Assembly: GCA_013373005.1 (NCBI GenBank)
Contig: JABXIP010000498.1
Coordinates: forward strand, 1-5,566
Reading direction: 5' to 3'
Source of the DNA: Cytophagia bacterium
Lineage (GTDB): Bacteria; Bacteroidota; Bacteroidia; Cytophagales; Cyclobacteriaceae
DNA: 5,566 nucleotides
Below the pieces are notes generated by a model. The model was not told the origin of the DNA, ran no database searches, and saw only the letters and a program-made list of their open reading frames with translations. Below, in pieces: positions 5,413 to 5,566 of the stretch. The position numbers were made by a program, and so were the translations under genes. The first letter of the stretch is position 1. Every line of letters starts with the position of its first letter.

Positions 5413-5566
5413 CTATCTGCTTTTGAGCAAGGCTATATAATAATTCGGGTCAACTGAAAGTTCGGTGCCAGATACCGCCACATTCGCCCATCTAGTGGAA
5501 GGTGTAATGCGCATAGATTTACCTGCAACCTCAACATCAACCGGCATTTTGAAGGAGCCAATCGCA
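5413..5566 (-). CDS. C-terminal end of an unidentified protein, possibly M1-family metallopeptidase (partial)
   Basis: An open minus-strand frame runs from the window edge to TAG at 5415-5413, giving 50 residues: it begins AIGSFKMPVDVEVAGKSMRI, continues TPSTRWANVAVSG and ends VDPNYYIALLKSR. The pattern 'MPV.V.V.GK...ITPST.W......VDPNYYI' resembles the small beta-rich tail found at the end of many Bacteroidota M1 aminopeptidases (PV.v..nGk....P...W.....vD.nFYv), but the zinc site lies beyond the window, so this is tentative. The frame is supported as coding by its clean opening, ordinary amino-acid make-up and tight convergent packing against the DUF202 gene. Confidence 0.6.
   Translation of the reverse strand, partial: AIGSFKMPVDVEVAGKSMRITPSTRWANVAVSGTELSVDPNYYIALLKSR

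Noticed and set aside
1..5566. CRISPR array, tRNA/rRNA gene, transposase or prophage genes
   Set aside because: No regularly spaced direct repeats, no cloverleaf or rRNA-like segment, and no mobile-element protein was seen on either strand.

Overview
The window looks like chromosomal DNA of a Bacteroidota bacterium, probably a marine or soil Cytophagia/Flavobacteriia-type organism. Four things suggest this: the protein flavours (methionyl-tRNA synthetase with a fused C-terminal tRNA-binding domain, an L25/Ctc protein with a long acidic tail); almost no Shine-Dalgarno sequences before the starts; a TACCTTTG element upstream of prs that fits the Bacteroidota -7 consensus TAnnTTTG; and GC-rich or 'TTCAAGTTC'-like palindromic debris in several gene gaps. 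Genus is not determined.

Layout: 1-161 is the 3' end of metG (+). 162-313 is a gap packed with GC-rich hairpins. 314-1543 (+) is a stand-alone M20-family amidohydrolase of the allantoate/N-carbamoyl-amino-acid type. Facing it on the minus strand is a two-gene unit read from 2560 down to 1587: a PadR-family repressor, then a four-helix membrane protein with a HAAS-like N-terminal helical domain, overlapping by 4 bases (ATGA). A perfect 44-bp palindrome (2565-2608) lies directly before the padR start. Further up the same strand come pth (3256-2696), rplY (4021-3392) and prs (4972-4034), in the widespread prs-rplY/ctc-pth order. A clear intrinsic terminator (about 3331-3368) separates rplY from pth. 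After a 173-base gap there is a small DUF202 membrane protein (5146-5406, +), then the end of a convergent minus-strand gene (5413-5566), possibly an M1-type metallopeptidase.

How the genes work together: prs makes PRPP for nucleotide, histidine and tryptophan synthesis. rplY and pth serve translation (5S rRNA-binding protein; recycling of peptidyl-tRNA), as does metG. The padR/membrane-protein pair is a typical self-contained regulatory module, probably autoregulated through the palindrome. The amidohydrolase has no obvious pathway partner here.

I found no clearly new multi-gene system. The most interesting items are the padR palindrome with a promoter-like -7 element inside it, the related imperfect palindromes on both sides of pth, and the composite GC-rich hairpin element after metG.
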